Source: Halobaculum sp. MBLA0147 (lineage in GTDB: Archaea; Halobacteriota; Halobacteria; Halobacteriales; Haloferacaceae). Taken from it: a stretch of DNA of 64,000 nt. Below, in pieces: positions 17,600 to 26,442 of the stretch (its first letter is position 1; each line of letters starts with the position of its first letter). The notes below the pieces were generated by a model. The model did not search any database. It was not told the origin of the DNA and saw only the letters and a list, made by a program, of their open reading frames with translations. The DNA is taken from positions 1,302,001 through 1,366,000 of the forward strand of contig NZ_JBGKAD010000001.1 of the NCBI RefSeq assembly GCF_041361345.1, written 5' to 3'. The translations under genes and the position numbers were made by a program.

Positions 17600-17644
17600 C
17601 GGGTGGCGCGCGCCGCGCGCCACCCGAGGAGTGAAAAAGGTCGG
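17597..17644 (-). terminator. palindrome and T-tract at the end of the acyl-CoA ligase transcript
   Basis: A perfect 16-bp inverted repeat (17597-17612 and 17614-17629, 1-base loop) lies just past the ligase stop. Read on the minus strand, a CCTTTTTC tract (17633-17640) comes between the stop and the palindrome. With the neighbouring hairpin it forms a bidirectional barrier between convergent genes; cruciform extrusion is possible. Confidence 0.5.
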
Positions 17645-17648
17645 TTTT

Positions 17649-19748
17649 TCAGTCGTAGAGTCGCTCGATCTCGGCCTCGTAGTAGGACTCGATATTGCGG
17701 CGCTTCTTCTTCATCGTCGGGGTCAAGAGGTCGTTGTCCTCTGTGAACCCGTCGGGCACCAGGCGGAACTGCTTGATCTGTTCGTGTTTCTCGAAGTCCT
17801 CGTTGACGGCGTCGACCTCGCGCTGGATGCGCTCGATCACGGCGTCCTCGCGACACACCATGCGGTCGCTGTCCGGGAGGTCGATCCCTTCCGCGGCGGC
17901 CCACGAGCGCACCGCCTCGAAGTTCGGTACCAGGAGGGCACCGACGAACTTCCGTGCGTCACCCAACACCATCGCCTGTTCGACCAACTCGGAGGCGGCG
18001 AAGGCGTCCTCGATTGGACCCGGCGGCACCATCTTCCCGGTCGACAGCTTGAGGAGTTGCTTGGCGCGCTCGCGGAACGCGATGTAGCCGTCCGGCTGGA
18101 TCTCTACCACGTCGCCCGTCCGGAACCAGCGCGTCGACTCGTCGGCGTCCGTCGCCGTCCCTGGTGTCGACTCCGTCTCGACGGCGCCGCCGTCGCCCGC
18201 GACGCTCGCGTCGTCGGACCGGGTGTCGCGGCCGGCATCGAGTTCCGCCTCGGTGACGAACGCTGCCTCGGTCTTCTCGGGCTTCTCCCAGTAGCCGTCG
18301 AAGACGTTCGGGCCGCGCACGAGCAGTTCGCCCACGTCCTCGGAGTCCGTGTCCGGCGGCGCGACGCGCGTGTCGAGACGGACCTCTACGTCTTGGACCG
18401 GCGGACCGATGGTGCCGACCTGCGGTGCCTCGGGCGGGTTGACGGCGACGACCGGCGAGGTCTCCGTCAGGCCGTACCCCTCCAAGACGGGGACACCCAT
18501 CCCGTGGAACAGCTCACACAACTCCGCCGACAGCGAGCCCCCGCCAGAGATGAAGAAGTCGACGTTGCCGCCCAGCGCCTCCTTCACCGTCGAGAACACC
18601 AGTCTGTCCGCGAGCGCGTACTTCGCCGACAGCAGCGGGCCGGGCCGCTCGGCGCGGTAGTGGCGCCGTCCCACGTCCGTCGCCCACTCGAAGATCCGGC
18701 GTTTGAGCCCCGAGTCGCTCGCCTGCTCGCGGATCGCGGCGTACAGCTTCTCGTACACTCGCGGGACGCTCGTCGCCAACTCCGGGGAGACGAGTTGGAA
18801 GTCGTCCCGCAGGGTGTCGGGCGACTCCGCGTACGCCACCGTCGCACCGGCGGCGAACATGAGGAAGTGTCCCGAGAGGCGCTCGAAGACGTGCGCCAAC
18901 GGGAGGAACGACAGCGTCGTCTTCTCGGGGGTGATCGCCGGAGTTCCCGTCTCCGCCTTGTCCGGACGCGGACCGAACCGCCGGTAACACTGCTCGACGT
19001 TCGACAGGAAGTTCCGGTTCGTCAACACCGCACCCTTCGGCTGGCCCGTCGTCCCGGAGGTGTAGATCAGACTCGACGGGTCCGACGGCGCGCGCTCGAC
19101 CACCCAGTCCGACTCGCTCGACTCCCCGTCGCGGCCGGTAGCTGTCCCGTCTGTCTCGTGGTTACCGCTCGACAGTTCAGACTCGTGGTCGACACCCAAC
19201 TCGTGGACCTCCCCGAGGGTGTACACGTCCTCGCGCTCGTGTGGCTCGCCGTCCATCACGACGACGAACTCCAGCGAGAGGTCGTCCTCGACGGCCAACA
19301 CCCGTTCCAGCAGTTCCCGGTTCTCCACGACGACGCCGTCGGCGTCTGGGTCGTCGAGCAGGTACCGCACCTGGTCCTCCGAGGAGGAGGTGTACACCGT
19401 CGTCACCACCCCGCCGGCCCCCAACACGGCGAAGTCGGTCTGTGCCCACTCCATGCGCGTGTGGGCGAACAGCCCCACCCTGTCGCCCGGCTCCACTCCC
19501 AACGCCCGGAACCCGTACGAGAGGTGTCGGACGACGTCGTGGACGGTCCCGTACGTCAACGTCGCGTAGTCGTCGGCCGGCGCAGCGTCGACGACCCCTG
19601 CTCGCACGAGCGAGCGGTCGTACACCCCACCTTTGTACCGTTGTGCGGGCCGGTCCGCGTGCTCGCGTGCGCTCGCCCGGAACGTCGCCGCGATGGAGTC
19701 ACGCGTCGGGTCCGGCCGGTAGTCGGCCTCGGCAGTCTGCCAGTCCAT
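17649..19748 (-). CDS. long-chain fatty acid-CoA ligase (AMP-dependent synthetase)
   Basis: 699 residues of the adenylate-forming superfamily: ATP activates a fatty acid to an acyl-AMP, then transfer to CoA. The AMP-binding loop YTSGTTGQPKGA lies near residue 235. ERLSGHFLMFAAGATV, then YGLTETSPVV and VLEGYG match FAA1/FadD15-type long-chain ligases. The C-terminal lysine loop appears as KMVPPGPIEDAF with the conserved STGK. Insertions of Asp/Glu/Ser-rich sequence (about residues 205-225 and 510-545) are typical halophile loops. ATG 19748 is chosen, with CTTATTT upstream; an upstream GTG extends only nine codons. Confidence 0.9.
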   Translation of the reverse strand: MDWQTAEADYRPDPTRDSIAATFRASAREHADRPAQRYKGGVYDRSLVRAGVVDAAPADDYATLTYGTVHDVVRHLSYGFRALGVEPGDRVGLFAHTRMEWAQTDFAVLGAGGVVTTVYTSSSEDQVRYLLDDPDADGVVVENRELLERVLAVEDDLSLEFVVVMDGEPHEREDVYTLGEVHELGVDHESELSSGNHETDGTATGRDGESSESDWVVERAPSDPSSLIYTSGTTGQPKGAVLTNRNFLSNVEQCYRRFGPRPDKAETGTPAITPEKTTLSFLPLAHVFERLSGHFLMFAAGATVAYAESPDTLRDDFQLVSPELATSVPRVYEKLYAAIREQASDSGLKRRIFEWATDVGRRHYRAERPGPLLSAKYALADRLVFSTVKEALGGNVDFFISGGGSLSAELCELFHGMGVPVLEGYGLTETSPVVAVNPPEAPQVGTIGPPVQDVEVRLDTRVAPPDTDSEDVGELLVRGPNVFDGYWEKPEKTEAAFVTEAELDAGRDTRSDDASVAGDGGAVETESTPGTATDADESTRWFRTGDVVEIQPDGYIAFRERAKQLLKLSTGKMVPPGPIEDAFAASELVEQAMVLGDARKFVGALLVPNFEAVRSWAAAEGIDLPDSDRMVCREDAVIERIQREVDAVNEDFEKHEQIKQFRLVPDGFTEDNDLLTPTMKKKRRNIESYYEAEIERLYD

Positions 19749-19770
19749 ACCACGCTCTCGGCGGTTCGAC

Positions 19771-19780
19771 CACAAATAAG
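19771..19780 (-). promoter_or_regulatory. TATA-like box of the acyl-CoA ligase gene
   Basis: CTTATTTGTG on the minus strand lies about 27 bases before the ATG at 19748, marking its own promoter separate from the AEC transporter gene. Confidence 0.65.
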
Positions 19781-19873
19781 CGTGTGGTACACCGGCTCCG
19801 TTTCCGACCGTTGTCGTCGCGTGGGAACCACGTCGGACCCACCGACGGCCCGGCGACGCGGCGTCTACGGTCC

Positions 19874-20836
19874 TCAGCCGACCAGTCCACCGCGGAGGAG
19901 CGCGATCAACACGGTGAGGACGGGAACGGACAGCAGCGTGGTGACGAGCACTGCGGTCGAGACGTACTCGGGGACGGAGACGTCGGAGTCGCCGATGGTC
20001 GCCTCCTCGGCGAACTCGCCGACGAGGATCACCGGCGTCACCGCCGCCGGCATCGCCGACTCCAACACGAACACCCGCGCGACGGTGGCGTCGCCGAAGC
20101 CGACGAGCGTCGCGACACCGACGGCGACGGCCGGCGCGACGCCGAGTTTCAACACCGTCGGGGCACCCACCCGCGACAGCGCCGCGCCGTAGTCCGTCTG
20201 GGAGAGCTGGATGCCGAGTATCAACAGCATCACCGGGATCGAACTGTCACCGACGAGCCCGAGCGTCGACATCGCCGCGCTGCCGGTCGGCGGCACCACG
20301 CCGAGCCAGCGCGCGCCGAGCGCGACGGGGACGGCGTACACCAGTGGGATCGAGAGCACCCGCCGCACGCCGGCGCGGCCGCTCCCGCCGCCGGCACGAG
20401 CCGCGACGTACACCCCGACGGTGTACAGCAACACCGCCTGCACGCCGACGTACAACACCGCGACCGCACGCCCGCCGTCGGGGAAGGCGAAGTCCGACAG
20501 TGGGATGCCGTAGTTGCCGGCGTTCGGGAACGTCGCCGCCAGGACGAGCGCGGACAGCCGCGGCTCAGTCTCGCCGAGCAGCCGCCCGGCGAGTTCGCCG
20601 ACGACGGTCATCGCGAGGACGAACGCGACGGTCGCGCCGGCGACTCTCGCCAGTGTCGCCCCGGAGAACGTGGTCGTGGCGAGGCTGTGGAGGACGAGCG
20701 CGGGCGCCAACACGTACACGACGACCGTGTTCAGCGGGGCCGGGTCGACGCCGACGGTCCGTCCCAGGAGGAAGCCGACGCCGGCGACGGCGACGATGGG
20801 GAGGATCGCACCCGCGAGGATACCCGCGAGACTCAC
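19874..20836 (-). CDS. AEC (auxin efflux carrier) family transporter
   Basis: 320 residues with about ten hydrophobic segments in two halves, the AEC/PIN-like fold. It begins LAGAILPIVAVAGVGFLLGR and contains TFPNAGNYGIPLSDFAFPDG and SSIPVMLLILGIQLSQ, conserved in bacterial and archaeal AEC proteins. Characterised members export or exchange small organic acids; the substrate here is unknown. The GTG at 20836 overlaps the stop of the upstream phosphoribosyltransferase gene (GTGA), so the two are co-translated. Confidence 0.85.
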   Translation of the reverse strand: MSLAGILAGAILPIVAVAGVGFLLGRTVGVDPAPLNTVVVYVLAPALVLHSLATTTFSGATLARVAGATVAFVLAMTVVGELAGRLLGETEPRLSALVLAATFPNAGNYGIPLSDFAFPDGGRAVAVLYVGVQAVLLYTVGVYVAARAGGGSGRAGVRRVLSIPLVYAVPVALGARWLGVVPPTGSAAMSTLGLVGDSSIPVMLLILGIQLSQTDYGAALSRVGAPTVLKLGVAPAVAVGVATLVGFGDATVARVFVLESAMPAAVTPVILVGEFAEEATIGDSDVSVPEYVSTAVLVTTLLSVPVLTVLIALLRGGLVG

Positions 20837-21615
20837 TCCTCGTCGGTCGCCGTCCCGCCGTCCGTCGTCTCGTCACCGGTCGCCGTCCCGCCGTCCGTCT
20901 CGACCGTGCCCCCGGAGACGGCGCCGTCGACGAGCGTGTACTCACCGTCGGTCTCGGCGAGGACGTCGCGGCGGCCCATCTCGTCGAGCACCTCGCGGAG
21001 CCGACCGGGCTGGGCGATCTCCATCTCGATCCGGTCGACACCGTGGTACTCGGCCAACAGTCCACGGATCTCCCCCGCGTCGTAGGGGCCGTCGCCGTCT
21101 TTCGCCATCACGCCGGAGATCAGGTCCACCATGTCCTCGATGAAGTTCCACGGGTAGACGATCCAGGCCCACTCGTCGAGTCGTTCCCCGACGAACTCCG
21201 GCTCGAACGCGGAGGTCTGGAGCAACTGCAGCGTCGCCGTCCGCACCTCGCCGGCTCCACGGTCGGTGACGTACTCGTGGGCGCGCTCGATGGACCCACC
21301 CGTGTCGGCGATGTCGTCGATGATGAGCACGTCCTTCCCGTCGACGCTCCCCTCCGGCATCGGGTAGCGGACGGTCGGCTCCCCGGACTTCTCGCCGGTC
21401 CCGACGTAGTGTTCCATCTTCAGACTCGTCAGGTCGTCGAGCCCGAGGAAGTCACACAACACGCGGCCGGCGAACCAGCCGCCACGAGCCAGGGCGACGA
21501 CCACGTCCGGCTCGAAGTGGTCCGCCTTCACCTGATCGGAGACCTCCCGACAGAGGTCGTAGATGTACTCCCAGTTCGTGATGGTGCAGTCGAACTCGTC
21601 CGGGAGATCGCTCAT
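20833..21615 (-). CDS. phosphoribosyltransferase-domain protein
   Basis: 260 residues. Residues about 30-155 hold a type I phosphoribosyltransferase fold: VVVALARGGWFAGRVLCDFL and the PRPP loop DVLIIDDIADTGGS. This matches archaeal hypoxanthine/guanine- or xanthine-type enzymes, or regulatory homologs. A further domain (about 165-225; YDAGEIRGLLAEYHGVDRIE) looks like a small helical or winged domain, then an acidic Thr/Gly tail. It probably salvages purine bases; the exact base cannot be read. First gene of a pair with the AEC transporter, with GCTTATCCGA about 30 bases before its ATG. Confidence 0.82.
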   Translation of the reverse strand: MSDLPDEFDCTITNWEYIYDLCREVSDQVKADHFEPDVVVALARGGWFAGRVLCDFLGLDDLTSLKMEHYVGTGEKSGEPTVRYPMPEGSVDGKDVLIIDDIADTGGSIERAHEYVTDRGAGEVRTATLQLLQTSAFEPEFVGERLDEWAWIVYPWNFIEDMVDLISGVMAKDGDGPYDAGEIRGLLAEYHGVDRIEMEIAQPGRLREVLDEMGRRDVLAETDGEYTLVDGAVSGGTVETDGGTATGDETTDGGTATDEE

Positions 21616-21640
21616 TGACGCCCGGTAGTGGCAGTGGCAG

Positions 21641-21650
21641 TCGGATAAGC
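21641..21650 (-). promoter_or_regulatory. TATA-like box of the phosphoribosyltransferase-AEC operon
   Basis: GCTTATCCGA on the minus strand lies about 30 bases before the ATG at 21615. Confidence 0.65.
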
Positions 21651-21689
21651 GTTTAGAGTCGACTCCTCTCCGTAGTCCGTAGTCAGTTA

Positions 21690-21709
21690 CCCACGACTGA
21701 AGTCGTGGG
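21690..21709. mobile_element. hairpin resembling an IS200/IS605-type transposon end
   Basis: A 9-bp perfect stem with a 2-base loop (CCCACGACT-GA-AGTCGTGGG). From memory, hairpins of this sequence type occur at ends of IS605/IS1341-like elements in haloarchaea; this is recollection, not a search. No transposase or tnpB ORF is nearby, so at most it is a solo end or remnant. It sits next to the lower-GC glycosyltransferase gene. Confidence 0.4.
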
Positions 21710-21763
21710 CTCTCCGTGATTCTGTGTGAGTCCTCGCGGCCGATCCACCGGCGCCGCGACCGG

Positions 21764-23062
21764 TCACGGGAGTTTCAGCTCCCCGATACACTCCTCGCCG
21801 GCGTCACCGAATCTCTCGATCCAGTACTTCTCCATGTCCGACAGTCTGACGTGACAACCGGGAACAGACTCACCGGCGAGGTACTCACTGGCCGGTCCGC
21901 TACGCCGGTAGGTGTACCACGGCTGGAACACGATGTCGACGAATCCCGGGACCGCAATCAACAGAACGGCTGCGGTCAGAACGTGGTGAGGACCGACGGG
22001 ACCGGCAGAGAGATCGAACGTCGACACCGTAGCGATCAGTACGCCGATCGGAACGGCTGCAATCGGGGCGAAGGAGACGATGTCGGGACCCGAGATCTGC
22101 CCGACCAGTGTTCCGACGACGGAGTACCACACGAACAGTACGGCGATCAGTAACTTCGGACCGTCACGAGACCGGACACCGCTTCGGACGAGCAGAACGA
22201 ACCCGACCACAGACAACAGTAGCAGACCTTCGATCCCACGGTACTCCGACAGCAGTGGCAACAGAGACGGTGTCGTCTCCGCACCAGTGTAGATCAGCGG
22301 AGCGACGATCGTTTGGTTCAGCATGTGTACGCCGGCACCCTGAAGCACGATCGGGAGAACGGTCAGAGCACCCGCGACGGCGGCTCCAGACGACGATCGA
22401 ACCAGTTCTCTCGTCGAGAGGTCGCCGGAGACGAACCGAGCGAGGATCACGGCCCCGACGGCCGGGACGATCGGGGCCGCGAAGTGCCAGAAGAGCGGAG
22501 CAGACACGGTGGCGGCTCCCGCGAGGAAGTACCGCCGCCGATCGACGGCGAGGACCGCACCGACAGTGAACAGAGCGGTGTAGTACTTCGTGTACGGCCC
22601 TGCACTGAAGAACGTGAAGAACGCTGGGACTGCGACGACGGCGACACCTGCAGAGAAGGCAGCGGGCAGCGATTCGGTCCAGCCCCGAACCAACTCGATC
22701 GTCAAGACGACTGTCGTGAACGCAGAGAGTCCGGTGACACCGACACTCAGGTAGTAGACAGTGATCCTGTCGTAGCTACCCATCACGGTGAGTACGCCAG
22801 TGAGTACGTGAATCCCGGGCGGTTTCGGATCCCAGATCGTCCGATACGGCGAGCCCCCCGTGGCGAGTTCCCATCCGCCGTACAGGTACGTCGCCGGGTC
22901 ACCGACCAACAACGGCCACTTGACCGAGTAGAGTGTGAACAGTACTACTGTGTACGAGAGGAGCAAGAACGCAGGGAAGTAGACGGCTACGGCTGCGTTC
23001 TCTCTCGCCGACTCGAGGAGAGCCGTCACTTCGAGACCCTCCCGCGGGTTCGAATCGTTCAC
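21764..23062 (-). CDS. GT-C type membrane glycosyltransferase (dolichyl-phosphate mannosyltransferase-like)
   Basis: 432 residues with about ten to twelve hydrophobic segments and few charges. GDPATYLYGGWELATGG near residue 53, followed by the acidic loop WDPKPPGIHVLTG, resembles the first extracytoplasmic loop of GT-C glycosyltransferases (PMT/ArnT-like), where Asp residues are catalytic. Such enzymes use lipid-phosphate sugars to glycosylate surface proteins or lipids. The last 50 residues are soluble with two Cys. Base composition is visibly less GC-rich than its neighbours and a transposon-end-like hairpin lies just downstream, so horizontal transfer is plausible. GTG start with ATTATAAT about 26 bases upstream. 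Confidence 0.65.
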   Translation of the reverse strand: MNDSNPREGLEVTALLESARENAAVAVYFPAFLLLSYTVVLFTLYSVKWPLLVGDPATYLYGGWELATGGSPYRTIWDPKPPGIHVLTGVLTVMGSYDRITVYYLSVGVTGLSAFTTVVLTIELVRGWTESLPAAFSAGVAVVAVPAFFTFFSAGPYTKYYTALFTVGAVLAVDRRRYFLAGAATVSAPLFWHFAAPIVPAVGAVILARFVSGDLSTRELVRSSSGAAVAGALTVLPIVLQGAGVHMLNQTIVAPLIYTGAETTPSLLPLLSEYRGIEGLLLLSVVGFVLLVRSGVRSRDGPKLLIAVLFVWYSVVGTLVGQISGPDIVSFAPIAAVPIGVLIATVSTFDLSAGPVGPHHVLTAAVLLIAVPGFVDIVFQPWYTYRRSGPASEYLAGESVPGCHVRLSDMEKYWIERFGDAGEECIGELKLP

Positions 23063-23082
23063 AGCGGTCTCACAGTGTTGTC

Positions 23083-23092
23083 GATTATAATC
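23083..23092 (-). promoter_or_regulatory. TATA box of the glycosyltransferase gene
   Basis: The self-complementary GATTATAATC is centred about 26 bases before the GTG at 23062, a strong leaderless promoter. Its symmetry means it could also fire rightward into the 475-bp gap before dapA. Confidence 0.7.
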
Positions 23093-23567
23093 TCTGTGTT
23101 ACCACACGTCCGCTCGTCGAGTTCTGTACGGTGTACCGGGGTTCGACTCTCCGTGCGAACCGTTCGACGAGTGACGAGAGCACCGTCGCCTCGACGCGAT
23201 CGTCTGGTGTACACACGAGTGAACTGTACTCGAGAGTGGCAGTGGTCAGGATTCTCGTCGACGTTCCGAGTCTGCGTCCGTCCCGACGGAGGTACGCTCG
23301 GGTCGTCCGTCTCGCCACTGCCGAAACGCTCTTGACTCGATGCACCGATTGGTCGTGTATGACGCCGAACGGCTCCAGAACGCTCTCGACGGAGCCGTCC
23401 GGCCGGTTCTCGCGTCCGTCCAAACGTAAACGGTGAGCGACCGCTCGGTGCGGGCGTAGCGCCCCCGTCCCGGGTGACCGCAGACGACTCGCGAGCGACC
23501 GCTGGATCTCGCGACCGACGCACCGCAAGCCGACAGACGACGACACTACCACGGAGACACCACACAG
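23093..23567. other. 475-bp intergenic region between the glycosyltransferase and dapA
   Basis: No convincing gene. One 29-codon ORF (23340-23429, +, beginning MHRLVVYDAERLQ) has natural-looking composition but no well-placed TATA box. The last 130 bases before dapA show no obvious TATA at the -27 position, so dapA probably has a 5' leader. No riboswitch fold is recognised. Confidence 0.5.
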
Positions 23568-24563
23568 ATGACCGACGACACACCGACGACAGACGACACA
23601 CAGACCACGGACGACACACTCAGTTCGATTCCGCGAGACGCACGGACGGACGACTACGACACCTTCGCGGGGGTGTACCCGGCACTCCCGACGCCGTTCG
23701 ACGACGGGGGCGCCGTCGACCACGACCGTCTCGCCCAGCGGGCGCGTCGGCTCGAGGCTGCCGGAGTCGACGGCGTGGTACCGGTCGGCTCCACCGGCGA
23801 GTCGGCGACACTGACCCACGACGAACACGTCGCGGTCGTCGAGACGGTCGTGGCGGCCGTCGACTGCCCGGTGATCGCCGGGAGCGGCTCCAACTCGACG
23901 CACGAAGCCGTCTCGCTGTCGGAGCGTTCGGTCGCGGCCGGCGCGGACGCACTCCTCCTCATCTCGCCGTACTACAACAAGCCCGAGATGCGCGGAGTCG
24001 CGGAGCACTACCGGACCGTCGCAGACAGCGTCGACGTTCCCTGTATCGTCTACAACGTCCCCTCGCGGACGGGGTCGAACCTCGAGCCCGAGACCGTCGC
24101 CGACCTAGCGAGTCACCCGCAGATCCGCGGGTACAAGGCCGCCTCGGGCGACGTAGCGCAGGTCTCGGAGGTGGTCGAACGGACGCGCGAGGAGACGTTC
24201 GACGTGCTCTCGGGCGACGACGCACTCACGCTGCCGGTCGTCTCCGTCGGCGGGACGGGGACGATCAGCGTCGTCGGCAACGTCGAACCCGAGCGGACGC
24301 GAGCGGTCGTCGCCGCCGCGATGCGGGGCGACCTGCGGACGGCGCGCGAGCACCACCACGACCTCGCCCCGCTCGTGCGGGCGCTGTTCCGGGAGACGAA
24401 CCCGATCCCGGTGACGGAGGCGATGGCGATCCGCGAGGACGGCCCGGCGCGACTCCGGTCGCCGCTGACGCTTGGGACCGAGGAGACACGCGAGCGGCTC
24501 CGTGACCTCCTCGCGACGCTGGACGAGACACCGCGACCCGAGTCGGGGGTGGCCGAGGCGTGA
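23568..24563 (+). CDS. dapA: 4-hydroxy-tetrahydrodipicolinate synthase
   Basis: 331 residues. Condenses pyruvate with aspartate semialdehyde, the first committed step of diaminopimelate/lysine synthesis. GSTGESATL near residue 74, the catalytic Tyr in YNVPSRTGSN (about 162) and the Schiff-base Lys in RGYKAASGD (about 190) are all present. A 30-residue Asp/Thr-rich N-terminal extension precedes the TIM barrel. Members of this family can be other pyruvate aldolases, but the overlap with dapB, dapD and lysA settles the role. Its stop overlaps the GTG of dapB (GTGA). Confidence 0.95.
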   Translation: MTDDTPTTDDTQTTDDTLSSIPRDARTDDYDTFAGVYPALPTPFDDGGAVDHDRLAQRARRLEAAGVDGVVPVGSTGESATLTHDEHVAVVETVVAAVDCPVIAGSGSNSTHEAVSLSERSVAAGADALLLISPYYNKPEMRGVAEHYRTVADSVDVPCIVYNVPSRTGSNLEPETVADLASHPQIRGYKAASGDVAQVSEVVERTREETFDVLSGDDALTLPVVSVGGTGTISVVGNVEPERTRAVVAAAMRGDLRTAREHHHDLAPLVRALFRETNPIPVTEAMAIREDGPARLRSPLTLGTEETRERLRDLLATLDETPRPESGVAEA

Positions 24564-25600
24564 CGGACGGGCGAGCGGGAGACACCGTCGGTGTGGACAC
24601 AGCCGACGACGACGCCGCCTCGGTCGTCGTCACCGGCGCGGGCGGGCGGATGGGTCGTGAAGTGATCGCCGCCGCGAGCGAGCGCGACGACGTGCGTGTC
24701 GTCGGCGCGGTGAACCGGAGTCCGGTCGCACACGGCGGTCGGGGTGAACGAGACGACGGTGGTGCCGAGTCGGAGCTCGGCGCCTACGGCACGGTCGACG
24801 GGGTGCCGGTCGCGCCGTCGGAGCGACTCGGGGACGTGCTCGCACGGCGCGAGAGCCCGGCGGCGACGGTCGTCGTCGACTTCACCGCGCCCGCGGCGAC
24901 GACGACGTACGCAGAGACCGCGGCCGACCACGGCGCGGCGGTCGTCAGCGGGACGACGGGGCTCGCGGACGCCGACCACGACGCACTCGACGCCGCGGCG
25001 GCGTCCGTGCCGGTGCTGTGGGCGAGCAACTTCTCGCGTGGGATCGCGGCACTGCGGCGGGCGGTGACGGCCGCGGCACGAGCCGTACCGGGGTACGACG
25101 TGGAGGTGACGGAGACCCACCACGACGGGAAACGCGACGCGCCGAGTGGGACCGCGGAGACGCTCGTCGACGACGTGGTCGCCGTCCGCCCCGACCTGGA
25201 GACGCGCCAGCACGGCCGCGAGGGGGTCGCACCGCGCGACCCCGGCGAGATCGGCGTCCACGCGCGCCGTGCCGGCGACGTGGCCGGCGAACACGAGGTG
25301 TTGCTGGCTGGCGAGGAGAACGTGCTCTCGTTGACCCACCGCGCCGGCTCCCGGCGGGTGTTCGCCGCCGGTGCGCTCGACGCGGCCGCCTGGGTCGCGG
25401 GTCGCGAGCCGGGACGGTACGACTTCGACGACGTGTTGGACGAGGAGTCCGTGGACGACGGCGTGAGCCGAACCCACGGAACGGACGCAGACGGGAGAAC
25501 GACAGACGGCGCGGACGAGGGAGCGACAGACGCCGGGCAGCGGGGGCGTGCCGACGACGAGGCCGGCACCACCCGCCGTGACGGGGGTGACCGCCGGTGA
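24560..25600 (+). CDS. dapB: 4-hydroxy-tetrahydrodipicolinate reductase
   Basis: 346 residues. Reduces the DapA product with NAD(P)H. VVVTGAGGRMGREV near residue 24 is the dinucleotide loop. VVDFTAPAAT, SGTTGL and the active-site segment ETHHDGKRDAPSGTA (His-His and Lys) are conserved. Residues 45-65 and the last 50 are acidic low-complexity additions; the tail is longer than in most DapB proteins. GTG start overlaps the dapA stop and the gene's own stop overlaps the dapD start, so translation is coupled. Confidence 0.95.
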   Translation: MTDGRAGDTVGVDTADDDAASVVVTGAGGRMGREVIAAASERDDVRVVGAVNRSPVAHGGRGERDDGGAESELGAYGTVDGVPVAPSERLGDVLARRESPAATVVVDFTAPAATTTYAETAADHGAAVVSGTTGLADADHDALDAAAASVPVLWASNFSRGIAALRRAVTAAARAVPGYDVEVTETHHDGKRDAPSGTAETLVDDVVAVRPDLETRQHGREGVAPRDPGEIGVHARRAGDVAGEHEVLLAGEENVLSLTHRAGSRRVFAAGALDAAAWVAGREPGRYDFDDVLDEESVDDGVSRTHGTDADGRTTDGADEGATDAGQRGRADDEAGTTRRDGGDRR

Positions 25601-26442
25601 GCGCACTCGAAGACGAGATCGAGACGCTGTGGGCGGCGTACGAGGACGGACTCGACGCGGCGTCGGCGTCGGCCGAGCAGGTCGCGACCGTCGAGGCGTT
25701 CCTCGACGCCCTGGAGGCCGGCGAGGTGCGTGCCGCGGAGAAGACCGGCTCGGACGTGACGAGCTGGCGGGTCAACGAGTGGGTCAAGCGCGGCGTGTTG
25801 CTCGCCTTCGGACTCCACGAGACGCGGCGGCGAGAGTACGGCGGCGTCGCGTACTACGACGTGCTCCCGTTGCGGGACACCGAGGACCTCGGGGCGCGTG
25901 GTACCCGCAACACGCCGGACGGGACCGTCCTGCGCCGTGGGGCGTACCTCGGTGCGGACTGTATCGCGATGTCGCCGTCGTTCGTCAACGTCGGCGCCTA
26001 CGTCGACGACGGCACGCTGGTCGACTCCTGTGACACGGTCGGATCGTGTGCCCAGATCGGCGCGGACGTGAAGCTGGGGGCCAACACCCTGATCGGCGGC
26101 GTGCTCGAACCGGTCGAGGACGCCCCGGTCGTGATCGAGGACGGCGTCGCGCTCGGCGCGGGCTGTCGGGTCACCTCCGGGTTCCGCGTCGGCGAGAACT
26201 GTGTCGTCGGGGAGAACACGCTGTTGACGCCGAACGTCCCCGTCTACGACCTCGTCGACGAGGAGGTGTACTTCGGCCACCTCCCGGCGGAGCGACGGGC
26301 GTTCGGTCGCTACGTCGAGTCGAGTCTCGGCGAGCACGACCTGTTCGGCGAGCGCGGCGCGTTCAAGCCGGCGGTCGTCGCGACCGACTTGGAGGCGGAG
26401 ACGGTCGAGGCGACGGAACGCGAGGAGGTGCTCCGACAGTGA
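25597..26442 (+). CDS. dapD: 2,3,4,5-tetrahydropyridine-2,6-dicarboxylate N-succinyltransferase
   Basis: 281 residues. Transfers succinyl from succinyl-CoA, so this organism appears to use the succinylase branch of lysine synthesis. The helical N-terminus (ETLWAAYEDGLDAA) is followed by the left-handed beta-helix of hexapeptide repeats (GTRNTPDGTVLRRGAYLGAD, VNVGAYVDDGTLVDS, GVLEPVEDAPVVIEDGVALG). GTG start overlaps the dapB stop and the gene overlaps lysA by GTGA. Strong match along the full length. Confidence 0.95.
   Translation: MSALEDEIETLWAAYEDGLDAASASAEQVATVEAFLDALEAGEVRAAEKTGSDVTSWRVNEWVKRGVLLAFGLHETRRREYGGVAYYDVLPLRDTEDLGARGTRNTPDGTVLRRGAYLGADCIAMSPSFVNVGAYVDDGTLVDSCDTVGSCAQIGADVKLGANTLIGGVLEPVEDAPVVIEDGVALGAGCRVTSGFRVGENCVVGENTLLTPNVPVYDLVDEEVYFGHLPAERRAFGRYVESSLGEHDLFGERGAFKPAVVATDLEAETVEATEREEVLRQ

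Larger units (their letters stand above)
17002..17648. other. 647-bp non-coding tract: G-rich degenerate repeats, then two strong hairpins
   Basis: This gap between converging pcm and the acyl-CoA ligase holds no convincing gene. Its many open frames on both strands encode only Arg/Gly/Ala or His/Pro/Thr repeats and are by-products of a strand-asymmetric G-rich repeat. It contains a tandem array (17270-17515) and two perfect hairpins with T-tracts (17546-17629), described separately. Confidence 0.75.

Noticed and set aside
16998-20192. 1,064-codon plus-strand frame through the repeat array and ligase
   Set aside because: It runs through the tandem array and antisense to the acyl-CoA ligase, with no domain and Arg-rich shadow composition.
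23340-23429. 29-codon ORF beginning MHRLVVYDAERLQ
   Set aside because: Natural-looking composition, but no TATA at the expected distance and no Shine-Dalgarno; kept only as a note in the intergenic entry.
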